Made by a program: the position numbers and the translations under genes. The notes beneath the pieces were generated by a model. That model searched no databases. It saw only the letters and a list, made by a program, of their open reading frames with translations, and had not been told where the DNA came from. Below are positions 63,286 to 64,000 of a stretch of 64,000 nucleotides of DNA, piece by piece. Numbering within the stretch: position 1 is the first letter of the stretch; every line of letters begins with the position of its first letter. Origin of the DNA: Pseudoalteromonas rubra (GTDB lineage: Bacteria; Pseudomonadota; Gammaproteobacteria; Enterobacterales; Alteromonadaceae); NCBI RefSeq assembly GCF_000967655.1, contig NZ_JXYA01000027.1:62001-126000 (forward strand), written 5' to 3'.

Positions 63286-63314
63286 TTGACAATTAGTCAA
63301 AATGATTTGATAAA
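63286..63314 (+). promoter_or_regulatory. Promoter and candidate ROK operator before the TonB receptor
   Basis: TTGACA (63286-63291), a 17 bp spacer and GATAAA (63309-63314). Overlapping the spacer at 63292-63306 is ATTAGTCAAAATGAT, sharing its first ten bases with the operator at 58531. A repressor bound here would block RNA polymerase. Confidence 0.6.
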
Positions 63315-63422
63315 TACTTAGTAATTCAATTTTACTAATAAAAAATGACAGTTTAATAAAAACACAAGCCTGTCGACTCACTGGGAATGAACGGCTTGGG
63401 AAAAGGCAAAGGGGAGAAGAGC

Positions 63423-64000
63423 ATGAAAAATCAGGGCTCAAAGGTAAAAAGCAGGTATCTGAACAGTTATCTGAAATCCAGTTATGTCGCAGCCTGTGTC
63501 GCAACGGCGCTGTCTGGCATGTCATTTGGTGCCGCGGCAGAGCAACAGGAAGGCGCGAGTCAGGCAATGGAGACCATCGAAGTCAGAGGGATCCGCCGCA
63601 GCCTCACCGAGGCGCTTAACACTAAGCGTTTTGCTAACTCGGTCGTTGACTCTATCTCAGCGGAAGACATTGGTAAGTTCCCGGATAAAAACATCGGTGA
63701 TGCGATGCAGCGTATTCCGGGTGTGACTGTGGTCAGAACCTTTGGTGAGGTCAGCGGCGTAACGGTTCGTGGTACTGCACCGGAGCACAGTATGGTACTG
63801 CTTAATGGTCAAAACGTAGCGAGTGTTGGCTGGTTTGACTTAGGCGGGATGAACCGTAGCTTTAACTTTGAGATGCTTGCATCAGAGCAGATCTCGGGCA
63901 TGGATGTCTATAAGTCGGTGGAGTCGGACATTAACGAAGGTGCGATGGGTGGTACGGTGAACCTGAAAACCCGTAAGCCGCTGGAGATGGATTCGGGCAC
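63423..64000 (+). CDS. TonB-dependent receptor (3' end outside window)
   Basis: Open to the window end (192 codons visible). An extended signal peptide (~1-38, ending FGAAA) is followed by a TonB-box-like METIEVRG (~49-56). The plug domain reads KFPDKNIGDAMQRIPGVTVV, GVTVRGTAPEHSMVLLNGQN and EGAMGGTVNLKTRKPLE. This belongs to the large marine TonB-receptor class whose plugs begin IRRSL..AL..KR....VVDSISAEDIGKFPD, often used for oligosaccharide uptake across the outer membrane. GGGGAGAAGAGC precedes the ATG. The shared candidate operator links it to the ROK regulator. Confidence 0.93.
   Translation, partial: MKNQGSKVKSRYLNSYLKSSYVAACVATALSGMSFGAAAEQQEGASQAMETIEVRGIRRSLTEALNTKRFANSVVDSISAEDIGKFPDKNIGDAMQRIPGVTVVRTFGEVSGVTVRGTAPEHSMVLLNGQNVASVGWFDLGGMNRSFNFEMLASEQISGMDVYKSVESDINEGAMGGTVNLKTRKPLEMDSG

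Overview
The window looks like a chromosomal segment of a marine gammaproteobacterium of the Alteromonadales, most likely Pseudoalteromonas. This is inferred from the conserved run sspA-sspB / dolP-diaA-yraN-lpoA / rsmI-rnpB, the long form of PurC, the TonB-dependent receptor next to a sugar locus, and general protein similarity recalled from memory. No database search was made. No tRNA, rRNA or CRISPR array was seen.

Layout. 1-5,900: housekeeping genes ending in rnpB (RNase P RNA). 5,900-13,845: an AT-richer block with one giant secreted protein gene, a broken secD fragment and a second copy of the 3' part of rnpB. The ~225 bp rnpB repeats bracket ~8 kb, which looks like inserted DNA. 13,900-20,130: small secreted proteins, an NSS transporter, a GNAT, a GcvA-like regulator and a CadC/TolB-like regulator. 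20,324-25,764: a putative protein-modification locus, with an RmlB-like dehydratase, a secreted proline-rich MopE-motif protein, a GT2-PqqD-degenerate HprK-prolyl hydroxylase fusion, and a GT60 (Skp1-type) GlcNAc transferase. 26,061-31,589: two paralogous beta-propeller proteins and small accessory genes, one of them frameshifted.

31,873-43,836: chemoreceptor, mutM, then an M20 peptidase divergent from two ATP-grasp ligases and a multidomain M14 carboxypeptidase, then a CPA1 antiporter with a cyclic-nucleotide-type domain. 43,917-44,090: a small unannotated gene resembling a GG-leader peptide (RiPP) precursor. 44,153-46,840: ABC exporter with a histidine-rich repeat loop plus a DUF3299 protein. 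47,036-52,631: purC, then a cupredoxin / GGDEF-EAL / DUF3034 / truncated-haemoglobin operon. 52,632-57,201: FkbM methyltransferase, beta/gamma-crystallin protein, GT25, GT9 and a sulfurtransferase. 57,198-64,000: a ROK-regulated sugar locus (ABC importer, GH3 glycosidase, TonB receptor) with a shared candidate operator.

The best candidate for an undescribed system is 20.3-25.8 kb. A prolyl-4-hydroxylase domain and a hydroxyproline-GlcNAc-transferase-type enzyme are encoded 9 bp apart, beside an exported protein with a polyproline tail. In Dictyostelium the same two activities act in turn on Skp1. The link to the proline-rich protein is inference from position and chemistry.
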